This document shows, one piece after another, positions 36,855-46,014 of a stretch of 64,000 nucleotides of DNA. The translations under genes and the position numbers were made by a program. Below the pieces are notes generated by a model. The model saw only the letters and a list, made by a program, of their open reading frames with translations, did not search any database and was not told where the DNA came from. Within the stretch, counting starts at the first letter, position 1. Every line of letters begins with the position of its first letter. The stretch is taken from the NCBI RefSeq assembly GCF_001457815.1, contig NZ_LN898216.1, positions 248,001-312,000 of the forward strand, given 5' to 3'. This stretch comes from Vitreoscilla massiliensis. GTDB lineage: Bacteria; Pseudomonadota; Gammaproteobacteria; Burkholderiales; Neisseriaceae.

Positions 36855-37163
36855 ATGAAACATCTGTTAGGTAGCTTGTTGGCCGTGGTCGCTTTGGGCA
36901 GCAGCAGCTTGGCTTTGGCCGATGCCGCTTGCACCAATATGGCGCGCGATTTGTACTCTGCCCAAGGTTACCAACAACGCTGTGGTTACCAATTGAAACA
37001 AACCCCGAATTTGTCTGCTCAGTTCAAAGCACAAAAATGTGACCAAACCCTATCTGGCGCCGACAAAAACAAAGTACTGAATGAAGTGAACAACAGCTTG
37101 AACCAAAGCTTTAATGCTTCCAAAAGCAAAAGCTGCGACGAAGGCAAATCCCGTTTCAATTAA
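36855..37163 (+). CDS. Small secreted four-cysteine protein, copy 2
   Basis: 102 residues. Signal peptide MKHLLGSLLAVVALGSSSLALA, AAGGAAA upstream. Cysteines at 26, 43, 62 and 94 (C-x16-C-x18-C-x31-C). Its start MKH(V/L) and the CTNMARDLY / QRCGYQLK / KCDQTLSG / SCDEGK blocks parallel copy 1 (CKRYAE / QLCGGN / ACEETVG / FCAKY). The mature protein is basic and rich in Asn, Lys and Ser. Unknown function. Confidence 0.75.
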   Translation: MKHLLGSLLAVVALGSSSLALADAACTNMARDLYSAQGYQQRCGYQLKQTPNLSAQFKAQKCDQTLSGADKNKVLNEVNNSLNQSFNASKSKSCDEGKSRFN

Positions 37164-37227
37164 TTCCCTCCTTACAATGTCATCAGGGCAGTGAGCAAAC
37201 TGCCCGCGTGACAGGACGCACCAGTTT

Positions 37228-37557
37228 ATGTTTGCACGTATGTTGTGGACAAGCGCCTTATTGGCCTTGCCTCTTGTGTCTTGGGCACAAACCCACCCTT
37301 GTATGAACCTCCTCACCCAATCCGCCCAAGCCGGCGTGGCTGCCAAGATTTGCAACAAGCAAGTGAATATGGAAGCCATCACCCAATTGCATCAACAAAA
37401 CCAATGTGCGGCTTTTTTTGCGCAAGATGCGGTCAAAAGCCAGCTCAACACCATCGCCAGCCAAGCCAGCCATCAAGCGGCTTTGCAAGCCAAGCAAAGC
37501 GGCAGCCAAAATTATTGCCAACAAGCGGCCACCGATTTGGGCAGCCTGTTGAAATAA
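37228..37557 (+). CDS. Small secreted four-cysteine protein, copy 3
   Basis: 109 residues. Signal peptide MFARMLWTSALLALPLVSWAQ. Cysteines at 25, 42, 60 and 97 (C-x16-C-x17-C-x36-C). The mature part is rich in Gln and Ala (QLHQQNQC, ASQASHQAALQAKQSGSQNYC). The C-x16-C opening spacing is identical to the neighbours. A single DUS-like word follows the stop codon. Unknown function. Confidence 0.72.
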   Translation: MFARMLWTSALLALPLVSWAQTHPCMNLLTQSAQAGVAAKICNKQVNMEAITQLHQQNQCAAFFAQDAVKSQLNTIASQASHQAALQAKQSGSQNYCQQAATDLGSLLK

Positions 37558-37616
37558 TGGTGTGATTTACAGGCCGCCACTGTTATGCTGAGTCATCACT
37601 GTGATGGGAGCAGACC

Positions 37617-37952
37617 ATGTGGCGCACACGCATATGCAGCATCTTGGGTTTCTTAGTGTTAAGCAGTCATGTCAGTGCAGACGTCAACGACACTTGCACG
37701 CAATTGGCCATAGGCATAGGCCAATTTGAAAAAGTCCGATTGCAATGTGACACCGGTGGCATAGACTCGGCTTTTTGGCAGGAGCAGCTTAAATCCCTCA
37801 ATTGCAGCCAAGTCTTGGGCGACGATGTGCTCACCCAAATCATCAATACCGCCAATAACGATGCCGGCTATGCGGCGGCAGCCAAAGGCCGTACCCAGTT
37901 TTGTGAACAAGATGGCACACGTTTGCTACAGCAATTGAGCACCCCCATGTAA
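37617..37952 (+). CDS. Small secreted four-cysteine protein, copy 4
   Basis: 111 residues with GGGAG upstream. Signal peptide MWRTRICSILGFLVLSSHVSA; mature cysteines at 27, 44, 63 and 96 (C-x16-C-x18-C-x32-C), plus one cysteine within the signal peptide. CTQLAIGIGQFEKVRLQC, the NCSQVLGDD segment and RTQFCEQDG align with copies 1 and 2. The most acidic of the four. Followed by a DUS-pair terminator, closing the cluster. Confidence 0.72.
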   Translation: MWRTRICSILGFLVLSSHVSADVNDTCTQLAIGIGQFEKVRLQCDTGGIDSAFWQEQLKSLNCSQVLGDDVLTQIINTANNDAGYAAAAKGRTQFCEQDGTRLLQQLSTPM

Positions 37953-37980
37953 GTCATCATCAAGCAGTTAAACAGACAAA

Positions 37981-38012
37981 AAAGCGGCCTGTAACGATTT
38001 ACAGGCCGCTTT
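37981..38012. terminator. DUS-pair terminator between the four-cysteine cluster and nitroreductase
   Basis: AAAGCGGCCTGTAA and TTTACAGGCCGCTTT around a short loop, with a run of A on the left and T on the right, suited to stop convergent transcription from both sides. Confidence 0.8.
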
Positions 38013-38030
38013 CATATGAATCTTAACTAC

Positions 38031-38636
38031 TTAACCGAAGACTTTGAAACGATCAGCGCGTGGCATAAAGGTTTTGGCATCGGCAGCTTTTTCAATTGAG
38101 CCGAATGGCATTTGCGCACGCAACGTCCAAGTGGCTGGCAAATCCCAAGCCGCGGTCACCGCATTGTCGATCAATGGGTTGTAATGTTGCAAAGTCGCGC
38201 CCAAACCCAATTGCGCCAAGGCAGTCCACACAGCAAATTGCGCCATGCCTGCGTGTTGTTCAGAGAATTCTGGGAATTTGTCGGCATACAAAGCAAACAT
38301 TTCTTGTTGGCCTTTGATGACTGCTTGGTCTTCAAAGAACAAGACTGTGCCCACGCCAGCCGCAAAACAGCCATCGACTTTGGCCTCGGTTTGCGCGAAT
38401 TGCTCAGCAGGGATCATCGGACGCAAAGTGTCTTTGACGATGTTCCACAATTTTTGGTGCTCTTCACCAAACAACACCACCACGCGAGAAGATTGGCCAT
38501 TGAATGCAGAAGGGGTTTGTTCCACCACGTCTTCAATCACGTTCACAATCTCATCGTGAGAGAGATTCACATTTTTACCGAGGTTGTAAATAGAACGACG
38601 GCGGCTGATGCCTTCCAAAAAGTTTGCTACGCTCAT
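38031..38636 (-). CDS. Nitroreductase-family flavoprotein
   Basis: 201 residues from ATG 38636 (AAGGAATC upstream); a 25-codon extension is rejected. FLEGISRRRSIYNLGKNVNLSHDEIVNVIEDVVEQTPSAFNGQSSRVVVL holds the FMN-binding RR-S-x-R-type region, and FAVWTALAQLGLGATLQHYNPLID is typical of the HBN1/YdfN-like branch of NAD(P)H nitroreductases. Cytoplasmic; the natural substrate is unknown. It diverges from the yfaA-like gene. Confidence 0.88.
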   Translation of the reverse strand: MSVANFLEGISRRRSIYNLGKNVNLSHDEIVNVIEDVVEQTPSAFNGQSSRVVVLFGEEHQKLWNIVKDTLRPMIPAEQFAQTEAKVDGCFAAGVGTVLFFEDQAVIKGQQEMFALYADKFPEFSEQHAGMAQFAVWTALAQLGLGATLQHYNPLIDNAVTAAWDLPATWTLRAQMPFGSIEKAADAKTFMPRADRFKVFG

Positions 38637-38876
38637 GTTGATTCCTTGATGTACAAATTGAGGGGGTTTCATCAATTGATTTGATGTGGGGCAGTATAAC
38701 GACTCCAACACACAATTTCATTAGCTTTACAGTCAATGACGATTTACTGACAGTAAACAATGCGTCAACAAGTAGCGTGTTTTGCACCGATGTAAATCCA
38801 CAAGACATAGTCATACAAGCTTGCGTATACTGGCGCTTACTGACTAAATACTCACCCATACCAATAGAGGCAGAGC

Positions 38877-40652
38877 ATGGCCAAGTTCCAGTCCAAACAC
38901 ATCAAAATGGCGGTGGGCGGTGTCTTAATTGCCACAGTGGCCATCGGCGGTTGGCGTTTTGCCCAAAATCGCATGGGCAGTTTGAGCCAAGTAGACGCCA
39001 TCAGCATCGATATGGCCAAGCCTGATGTGGTGATACAGTCAGACCAATTCAACCAATTGCCAGCCAAACTGCTGACCATTCCTGTCGTTAAAGACGTACT
39101 CACCCAAGAGGTGGTGTTTTACTACCAAGAAGCACCGAGCAAACTGTCTTTACAGGGCGCATTACAACGCCTTGCCTTTGATCACCAACTGCGTTTTGAA
39201 GACAGACTCATAGACAAGATGCTGGCGCGCTCTGGCGATTTGTATGTGTGGAAAGGCCATACCAACAAACCCGATCATTGGCTGTTTGTCGGCAACAGCA
39301 ATGCCATGAGCAGGTTTTCCGAAGTCTTGGCCAAAGTGGCTATGGACGACAGCCAATTGATCCAAGTGGGCACGCTTAAAGTCGATGGCGACAAAACCCC
39401 GTTGTACGCGCTGCATTACCAAGGCAAGACTGGTTTGTTTGCCGCCACAGCCGAACGCATCGCCTTTTTGTCTGATGCCGGCATGTTGATGGACGTCAAA
39501 GCCAGCCCGACCAAAGAGCTGCAATTGGAAGCCAAAATTGTGACCGATAAAAACGACAAAGAAACCGTCATCCCCTTGCCCATGCCCAAAGCCGCGCCCG
39601 TCAATGGCAAACTCATCTCTGAACGGGTGGCGATGTTGGAAAAACTGCTGAGCAAGCGGCCTGAAAGCCAACAAACCATCAATCAAGGCTTGGGCTTAAG
39701 CAAAAACGCGCAACACCCACATTCGGTGTATTTCTCAGCCGCCATGCTCACCTTGTCTTACCAAGATTTCATGGGCGGTTTTCAAGGCAGCCGTTTTGAA
39801 TTTGATGGTCAGCAATGGCAACAAGCGCTGGCGATCAAGCGCAGCCTCTTGCCCGGCCAAGATTGGAATAGCAACGACTTGTTTTCCCACATGCCGCACA
39901 ACGCCGCCTTCTGTGCCAACACCCCGACACAATGGGACAGCGTCAACCAACAAGCCAAAAAACTGCCCACCACCACCGATGCCGTTGGTTTGAACCAATT
40001 TAACAGCCCTGTGCTTGCTTGCTGGTATGCCGGCAGTCCTGCTGCCGCACCGTTGTTCCTCACCAAGCTGCCCAAAACTGAGCAACGTGCAGCGCAATTG
40101 GCGGCTTTGCAGCAAGTGTTCAGCGATGTCATCGGTGCCAAGGAATACACCCACAAACAGCGTTTTGCAGTCAGCCGCACCGAAACCCAAGGCGCAGTGG
40201 TGAGCGAACGCATCGTCAGCGCCCGTTATGGCAGCCACGACATGGACGACTTGCCCGCCCAAACTGCCAAAGAATTGTCGGCCGAGAGCTACTTCCCCGT
40301 GCGCTATGCCGTCAGCGGCGATTATGTGTGGTTTTCACCCAATGGCGATTTGGTTGAGCAAGCATTAGCCGTGAACTCGCAACAAGCCCCTGCTCTGTCC
40401 GAACAAATGAATTTACAAGGCAAACCGCTGCTGTGGCTCAATGGCCCAGAATTGGCGAAATGGCTGCAACAGCAAACCAGCGCCGTGATTGCCGACGACA
40501 GCGACATGCGCATCGTGTTGTCACAACGTTTAACGCCTAAATTGCGCCTCATCAGCAGCAGTGGCTCATGGCAAGCGCAAGCCGATGTAAGCGGCCTGAA
40601 CCATGGCAACACCACCGCATGGATACCCGTGACATGGCAACACCAGCCTTAA
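38877..40652 (+). CDS. yfaA: DUF2138 protein, YfaA-like (macroglobulin operon gene 1)
   Basis: 591 residues with one N-terminal membrane helix (about 11-30) and the rest probably periplasmic. The length and segments such as ISIDMAKPDVVIQSDQFNQLPAKLLTIPVVKDVLT, DVVIQSDQ and the late KPLLWLNGPELAKWL match DUF2138 (E. coli YfaA). Function unknown. It opens a five-gene run in the same set as E. coli yfaA-T-S-Q-P and the Pseudomonas mag operon. The next gene starts inside its 3' end. Confidence 0.82.
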   Translation: MAKFQSKHIKMAVGGVLIATVAIGGWRFAQNRMGSLSQVDAISIDMAKPDVVIQSDQFNQLPAKLLTIPVVKDVLTQEVVFYYQEAPSKLSLQGALQRLAFDHQLRFEDRLIDKMLARSGDLYVWKGHTNKPDHWLFVGNSNAMSRFSEVLAKVAMDDSQLIQVGTLKVDGDKTPLYALHYQGKTGLFAATAERIAFLSDAGMLMDVKASPTKELQLEAKIVTDKNDKETVIPLPMPKAAPVNGKLISERVAMLEKLLSKRPESQQTINQGLGLSKNAQHPHSVYFSAAMLTLSYQDFMGGFQGSRFEFDGQQWQQALAIKRSLLPGQDWNSNDLFSHMPHNAAFCANTPTQWDSVNQQAKKLPTTTDAVGLNQFNSPVLACWYAGSPAAAPLFLTKLPKTEQRAAQLAALQQVFSDVIGAKEYTHKQRFAVSRTETQGAVVSERIVSARYGSHDMDDLPAQTAKELSAESYFPVRYAVSGDYVWFSPNGDLVEQALAVNSQQAPALSEQMNLQGKPLLWLNGPELAKWLQQQTSAVIADDSDMRIVLSQRLTPKLRLISSSGSWQAQADVSGLNHGNTTAWIPVTWQHQP

Positions 40653-41308
40653 GCCGCCGCGCTTGTTTGGGCCTGTTGGCGGCGCTGAGCATCAGTTCAC
40701 CCGTACACGCTTTAAGCGGCTTGGGCGCAAGCCCCAACAGCGCGCGTTTGGATGCCGAGCAAAGCCGCCGTTTTCGCTTGTGGTTTGCCGCCATTGTGCG
40801 CCAACAAGTGGCGCAAGGCCCATCGGCACGCTGGCAACACCGCGACTGTGCCGGCTTGGTGCGCTTTGCCGTGTTTGAAACCTTGCGCAGCCACGATGCC
40901 GCGTGGCGCCGTGCCAGCGGTTTTCACAGCCAAAACCTGCCGCCAGAAATGCACTTGACCGCCGCTGAGCAAGCCTTGCGCAACCAATGGCAAGTCAGCG
41001 ACGGTGGCAGCAGTGCTTATGTCAGCGCCATTGATTTAATTGGTCGCAACAGCGTGGCCTTGGGTAAGGCCAGGCAAGCAGCGCAAAGCGGTGATTTGCT
41101 GTTTTTTGACCAAGGCGACCACCAACATGTGATGGTGTGGTTGGGCGATTGGGTGATTTACCATACGGGTACGGTTACCCGCAACGACAATGGCTTGCGC
41201 GCCGTGCGCCCGCAAGCGCTTTTAGAGTGGAAGGATACGCGGTGGCGCATCAACCCAAGCAACCCCAATTTTCGCGGCTTTTACCGTTTGGCTTTGTTGT
41301 CGCGTTGA
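40634..41308 (+). CDS. yfaT: DUF1175 protein, YfaT-like predicted NlpC/P60-type cysteine peptidase
   Basis: 224 residues from ATG 40634 (another ATG at 40619 is possible). An RR-containing signal (ALSRRACLGLLAALSISSPVHA) is followed by WQHRDCAGLVRFAVFETLR with predicted nucleophile C72, and GDLLFFDQGDHQHVMVWLGDW with the paired histidine. This Cys/His layout is that of NlpC/P60-like hydrolases, which cut peptidoglycan peptides or amides. It overlaps yfaA by 19 bases and yfaS by 67. Confidence 0.8.
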   Translation: MATPALSRRACLGLLAALSISSPVHALSGLGASPNSARLDAEQSRRFRLWFAAIVRQQVAQGPSARWQHRDCAGLVRFAVFETLRSHDAAWRRASGFHSQNLPPEMHLTAAEQALRNQWQVSDGGSSAYVSAIDLIGRNSVALGKARQAAQSGDLLFFDQGDHQHVMVWLGDWVIYHTGTVTRNDNGLRAVRPQALLEWKDTRWRINPSNPNFRGFYRLALLSR

Positions 41309-44300
41309 GTGTGCATGGTGTGAGCCATGCCCAGCCAACCGAGGCACAAAAGAAACTCTTCAACCGTTTGCCGCAAACCGCCGACATCAGCGAACGCAGT
41401 GCGGTAACGGAGCCGTTTTACGTGCTCACCGACCGCAGCTATGGCAGCAATGAGCCAACGTTGGTGCGGGTGGAAGTACCGAAAAGCTATGCGCAAGGCG
41501 ACACGCCGTTGGAAGTGGACATGCGCGTCTACCGAATCGACAATCCGCTCGACTTTTTGGCCAAGCAGCCGGATTTGCACCGCATACAGCTACAAGGTCT
41601 GCCCAAAAGCGCGCCCTTGATGCCGATATTGGAATATGTGTGGGATGCCAATCTCAAGCGCAGCCGCATGTCATGGCAACGCATTTTCTCGGCCGAAACC
41701 CGACAAGCAGTGGTGAAAGAGCAGCCACAGCTGCGCATTCCGGCCAAGACTTTGCTCAGCGCCACACCAATGCAGCAAAGCATCCGCTTTGACGCCTTGA
41801 AAGACTATCCGCTGCAAGCGCAGTTTCGCTATCCTTTGTGGCAGGCCAAACCGATACAAGCACCGGCCGATGTGAAACTCGATGGCAGCTCTTCGCATTT
41901 TATTTCGCCGCGCTTGGGCAATGCCGAAGTGAATATTGGCACCTTACCGGCCGGCCTGTACGTGGTTGAGGCGATGGTGGAAGAACAACGCGCCACCACG
42001 CTGGTGTTTGTGTCTGACACTGTGGCGGTGACCAAATCGGGGCAAGAGCAGATGTTGGTGTGGACAGTGAATCGCAGCACGGGTCGCCCTGTCAGCAACA
42101 CGCAACTGCGCTTGTCTGATGGCGTCGGCGTGCTTGGAAGCGGCAACAGCAACATCAATGGCATTGCCGAATTCAAACAAAACCTGCCTGAGAAAAACTA
42201 TGTTTATGGTATGGATGGCCAAGGCGGTGTGTTCATCTCTGAGCAGTTTTATGAAGACAGCGCAGCGGTATTGCCAGAAGTGCTCACCGTTACCGACAAG
42301 CCTTTGTACCAAGCCGGTGAGACGGTGCGCTTTAAAGCCATCGTTAAAAATGCCAACGCGGGCAGCGGCGCGTGGTCTTACCAAGTCAAAGACCCGAATG
42401 GCGATGTGATGGCGCAAGGCAGTTTACAGGCCGCATTGGATGGGCAATTCAAGCTGCCAGCTCTCGCTATGGCCGGCGGTTATGAATTGGCCTTGAACCA
42501 AGGCGACGATGTGTACAGCGCCGAATTTCGGGTGGCGCAATACATCAAGCCACATTTCGACATGTTGCTCTCAGGCACCGATGCGCTCAAAACCAACCAG
42601 CCCATCGAAGCCAAACTGAGCCTGCGCTATCCCAATGGCGAACCGGTGAAAAACGCGCAAGTGCAAGTCGATGTAAAGGCGCAAAAACTGTCTATGGTCG
42701 ACGGCCAACTCGATTACGCCGGCCTGTTCCCAATTCAATTGTCACAAAAAGAATTCAGCACCGACAGCAGCGGCGATGTCACCCTAAAACTGCCTGCTGC
42801 CACTGAGCCTAGTCGCTATGTGCTCACCATCCTTGCCAGCGACCAAGCCGCTTACCGCGTGCGCATGACACGCGAAGTCTTGGTGGAACGCGGTCCCAAT
42901 CTTTACCATGTGCGTGCGGCCAAACAATTTGGCGCAGTCGGTGAAAACGTGCGCTTTGCCTACAGCTTGGCCAATGGCAATGGCGGCCAACAGCCAGTAC
43001 GTTACCGTGTGGTGCGTTTGGAAGACCAAAGCGATTTCGGTGGCAAACTCGGCACGGGCACAATGTTTGACGTCAGCTTCAAACAAAGCGGCTCTTACAG
43101 CGTGGAATTGTTGGACAAACATGACAACCTCATCGGTGCCACCAATTATTGGGTGCAGGGCAAGGATTTACAGGCCGCTCCTTTGAGCGTGGAAATCGTG
43201 CCCGACAAAACCCAATACAACATCGGCGATGCTGCGCAAGTCTTGCTCACCTTCCCTGTACCGGTACAAGACGCTTTGCTCACCTTAGAGCGCGAAAACG
43301 TTGCCCAACACGGCTTGCTGTCGCAAGCTGGCGGTTGGGCACAGGTGAAAAAACTGTCGGACCAGCAATACCAATTGTCCATCCCCGTCACCGCCGACAT
43401 GGCGCCGAACATGGCGCTGTCGGTGTTATACCAACACAACAACCAATATGCGTTTGAAAACGCTGGCTTGGTGGTGGCCAAACCACAATTGGGCATCAAC
43501 ATACAGGCCGACCAAACCACTTACAAACCCAAGCAGCAAGTCAGCCTCGACATCTCGACCTTATTTGATGGCGAGGGCGGCGTGCCGGCGGATTTGACCG
43601 TGAGCGTGGTCGATGAAATGGTGTATGTGTTGCAACCGGAAATCGCGCCGAGCATGGGCGAATTCTTCAACCACTTGCGCCGCAACCAAGTCACCACCGA
43701 ATCCAGCCTCAACTTCATCACTTACGACCAATCGGTCAGCGCCAAAGGCGCACCGGAAGACAGCAGTATGGCGCCGCGCGAACGTGCCGTGAAGGTATTG
43801 GAGCGGCCGCGCCGCGACGACCAAGACACAGCATTGTGGCAACCGAGCATCAAAACCGATGCCAGTGGCCACAGCAAGCTGACCTTTACCCTGCCCGATG
43901 CCTTAACACGCTGGCGCATCACCGTGCGCGCGCAAGACAGTCAAGGCCGTGTGGGGCAAAAAGTCGCTCACATCACCTCCAGCCAACCGTATTATTTGAA
44001 ATGGAGCTCGCCCAATGTGTGGCGCAGCGGCGACCAAATGAGCGCCGATGTGTTGGTGTTCAATCAAACCGCACAGAACAGCACCATGCAATGGCAAGCC
44101 TTAATCGACCAGCAAGTGGTCAAACAAGGCGAGTTGGAAGTGAAAGCCGGCGCCAATTATTTGCGCCTGCCAACCGCAGGCTTGAACGGCGTGGTAACAC
44201 TGCAATTGCTACACAACGGCCAAGTGGTCGACAGCCTCAACCAACGCGTCAGCAGCGTCGCCGCCACTTGGGACATCCCGCAACAGCAAACCGTCAGCCT

Positions 44301-46014
44301 GCAAGAAGCACAAGCCGGCCTGAAACTGCCTGCCGATGCGCGCAACATCCGCGCCAGCGTGCTTGGCGATGGCGATTTGGCTTTTAACCGTGTGCTCGAT
44401 GGTTTGGTTGATTACCCATATGGCTGTGTCGAGCAAACCGCCAGCCGTTTGATTCCGTTGAATCTGGCCGTCAAACGCCTGCCGACCACCACGCCACAGT
44501 GGATACAAAACAGCTTGCGCGAACGCTTGACCAACCAGCGCTTGCGTCTTATCAATATGGCCGGCGAAGGCGCGCAATTCTCATGGTGGGGCAACCAAGC
44601 CGACGGCGATTTGCTGATGAGCAGCTATGCTTATTACGCCGACTTCCTCAGTGGCCAAACCTTGGGCTACAGCCGCAATCCTGACGATGCCAATGTGTTG
44701 CTCGAGGTGTACAAAAAACAGGCCGACAACACACCCGTGACTGAGGTGATGTTGAGCCTGTGGCTGATGCGCGAAATGGGCTTGCCAGTGAACAACTTGG
44801 CCAGCGGTGCCAAACGCCGTTTGCTGCACGAATGGCAGCTTGCCAGCGAGGCCGAACACGCCAGCGCCGTGTTTGCCAATAACAAACAAAGCTTGGCCTT
44901 GGCCGTACTCATCAGCCAAATGCTCGAGAATAAAGCCGCACCAGCAGTGAATAAGCGGCCTGTAAACACCACCGTAGCACCAGCAAGCCCAATCAGCACG
45001 GTCAACACCGCTTCTGCGCCTGTTAACACCGACACAGCAGCAAGCGCCAGCGCGCCAATTAGCAAAGCCGATGCCACCACAGTTGCCGCTTCCGCCGTGG
45101 CAACACCTGCCGTGAGCAGCGCCCCCATCGTCAGCACCGGCTTAGACAAGGTCACGGCCGAAGCACTGGCTTTGGCACAGAACTCGCCGTCCATCGTGTT
45201 ACAGGCCGCCTTAATCAAATTGGGGCACGGCCAAGCAGACCTAGCGGCGCTGTTATCCAAAGCCAGTTTGGAAACGCCGACCATAGACCGCGCCTTGGCC
45301 TTGCTGTGGTTGCAACAAGCGGTCAGCAGCCAAAGCGCCAGCTTTGCCGATTTGAAAACCAATAGCAGTGCATGGGCGGCCATAGCCCCAACCGGCAGTG
45401 GCCAATGGCAATGGGCTTGGCGCGGCGCTGGTGTGCCCACTGGTTTTGCCCTGACCCAAGCACCGAGCAATGCATGGCTGGTGTTGCGCTACGATTCCAG
45501 CGCCGCTCCGGCGCAAACCTTGCCGGTCACCGTCAGCCGCCAATTGTACAAATTGGAAACCACCAAGCTGGCCAAAGACAAGGCCGATGCTCCCGACAAC
45601 CAATTCTTGGGCTTTAAAGCAGTGAAACTGGGCGCGGCCGAAGCGGTGTACAGCAACCAATTGTATGTGGATGAGGTCACCTTGCTGCCGCAAAACAACA
45701 GCGTGCCAGTGGCCTATGCCTTGGCCGAAGTGGCTTTGCCACCAGGTGCCAGCGTTGAAGGCTCGACTTGGGGCATGTTGATTGCTGGTTTGGGTGCGGC
45801 CGATTTGAAACCGTTTGCCAACCCCACTTATGAAGACGGCGTGTTGTCTTACCGCATGCCGGTGCAAAAATTAACGGGCAAAACCGTCTTGCGCCAATTG
45901 GTGCGCTTTGGGCAAAAAGGCCGCTTTGATTTACCAGCGCCACGCTTGTTCAATATGTACGACCCCAGCCGCGTCAGCTTGGCCCAGCAAAATACGGTGT
46001 TAGAGGTACATTGA
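41242..46014 (+). CDS. yfaS: Bacterial alpha-2-macroglobulin (YfaS/MagD-like) with CxEQ thioester
   Basis: 1590 residues from GTG 41242, six bases after AAGGA, which puts a signal peptide (LLPFGFVVALSVHGVSHA) at the N-terminus. Multiple MG beta-domains follow (VLTDRSYGSNEPTLVRVEV; VTDKPLYQAGETVRFKAI), then the bait-like and alpha-2-macroglobulin signature region (WQPSIKTDASGHSKLTFTLPDALTRWRITVRA). The thioester is YGCVEQT (C1062, E1064, Q1065). About residues 1230-1310 form an Ala/Ser/Thr/Val/Pro-rich insert containing a DUS-like word (KRPVN). No lipobox, so it is probably a soluble periplasmic protein. Traps proteases that enter the periplasm in related systems. Confidence 0.93.
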   Translation: MAHQPKQPQFSRLLPFGFVVALSVHGVSHAQPTEAQKKLFNRLPQTADISERSAVTEPFYVLTDRSYGSNEPTLVRVEVPKSYAQGDTPLEVDMRVYRIDNPLDFLAKQPDLHRIQLQGLPKSAPLMPILEYVWDANLKRSRMSWQRIFSAETRQAVVKEQPQLRIPAKTLLSATPMQQSIRFDALKDYPLQAQFRYPLWQAKPIQAPADVKLDGSSSHFISPRLGNAEVNIGTLPAGLYVVEAMVEEQRATTLVFVSDTVAVTKSGQEQMLVWTVNRSTGRPVSNTQLRLSDGVGVLGSGNSNINGIAEFKQNLPEKNYVYGMDGQGGVFISEQFYEDSAAVLPEVLTVTDKPLYQAGETVRFKAIVKNANAGSGAWSYQVKDPNGDVMAQGSLQAALDGQFKLPALAMAGGYELALNQGDDVYSAEFRVAQYIKPHFDMLLSGTDALKTNQPIEAKLSLRYPNGEPVKNAQVQVDVKAQKLSMVDGQLDYAGLFPIQLSQKEFSTDSSGDVTLKLPAATEPSRYVLTILASDQAAYRVRMTREVLVERGPNLYHVRAAKQFGAVGENVRFAYSLANGNGGQQPVRYRVVRLEDQSDFGGKLGTGTMFDVSFKQSGSYSVELLDKHDNLIGATNYWVQGKDLQAAPLSVEIVPDKTQYNIGDAAQVLLTFPVPVQDALLTLERENVAQHGLLSQAGGWAQVKKLSDQQYQLSIPVTADMAPNMALSVLYQHNNQYAFENAGLVVAKPQLGINIQADQTTYKPKQQVSLDISTLFDGEGGVPADLTVSVVDEMVYVLQPEIAPSMGEFFNHLRRNQVTTESSLNFITYDQSVSAKGAPEDSSMAPRERAVKVLERPRRDDQDTALWQPSIKTDASGHSKLTFTLPDALTRWRITVRAQDSQGRVGQKVAHITSSQPYYLKWSSPNVWRSGDQMSADVLVFNQTAQNSTMQWQALIDQQVVKQGELEVKAGANYLRLPTAGLNGVVTLQLLHNGQVVDSLNQRVSSVAATWDIPQQQTVSLQEAQAGLKLPADARNIRASVLGDGDLAFNRVLDGLVDYPYGCVEQTASRLIPLNLAVKRLPTTTPQWIQNSLRERLTNQRLRLINMAGEGAQFSWWGNQADGDLLMSSYAYYADFLSGQTLGYSRNPDDANVLLEVYKKQADNTPVTEVMLSLWLMREMGLPVNNLASGAKRRLLHEWQLASEAEHASAVFANNKQSLALAVLISQMLENKAAPAVNKRPVNTTVAPASPISTVNTASAPVNTDTAASASAPISKADATTVAASAVATPAVSSAPIVSTGLDKVTAEALALAQNSPSIVLQAALIKLGHGQADLAALLSKASLETPTIDRALALLWLQQAVSSQSASFADLKTNSSAWAAIAPTGSGQWQWAWRGAGVPTGFALTQAPSNAWLVLRYDSSAAPAQTLPVTVSRQLYKLETTKLAKDKADAPDNQFLGFKAVKLGAAEAVYSNQLYVDEVTLLPQNNSVPVAYALAEVALPPGASVEGSTWGMLIAGLGAADLKPFANPTYEDGVLSYRMPVQKLTGKTVLRQLVRFGQKGRFDLPAPRLFNMYDPSRVSLAQQNTVLEVH

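Noticed and set aside
43836..44387. Arg/Pro-rich frame within yfaS
   Set aside because: Out-of-frame reading of the macroglobulin gene. Composition is typical of shadow frames.
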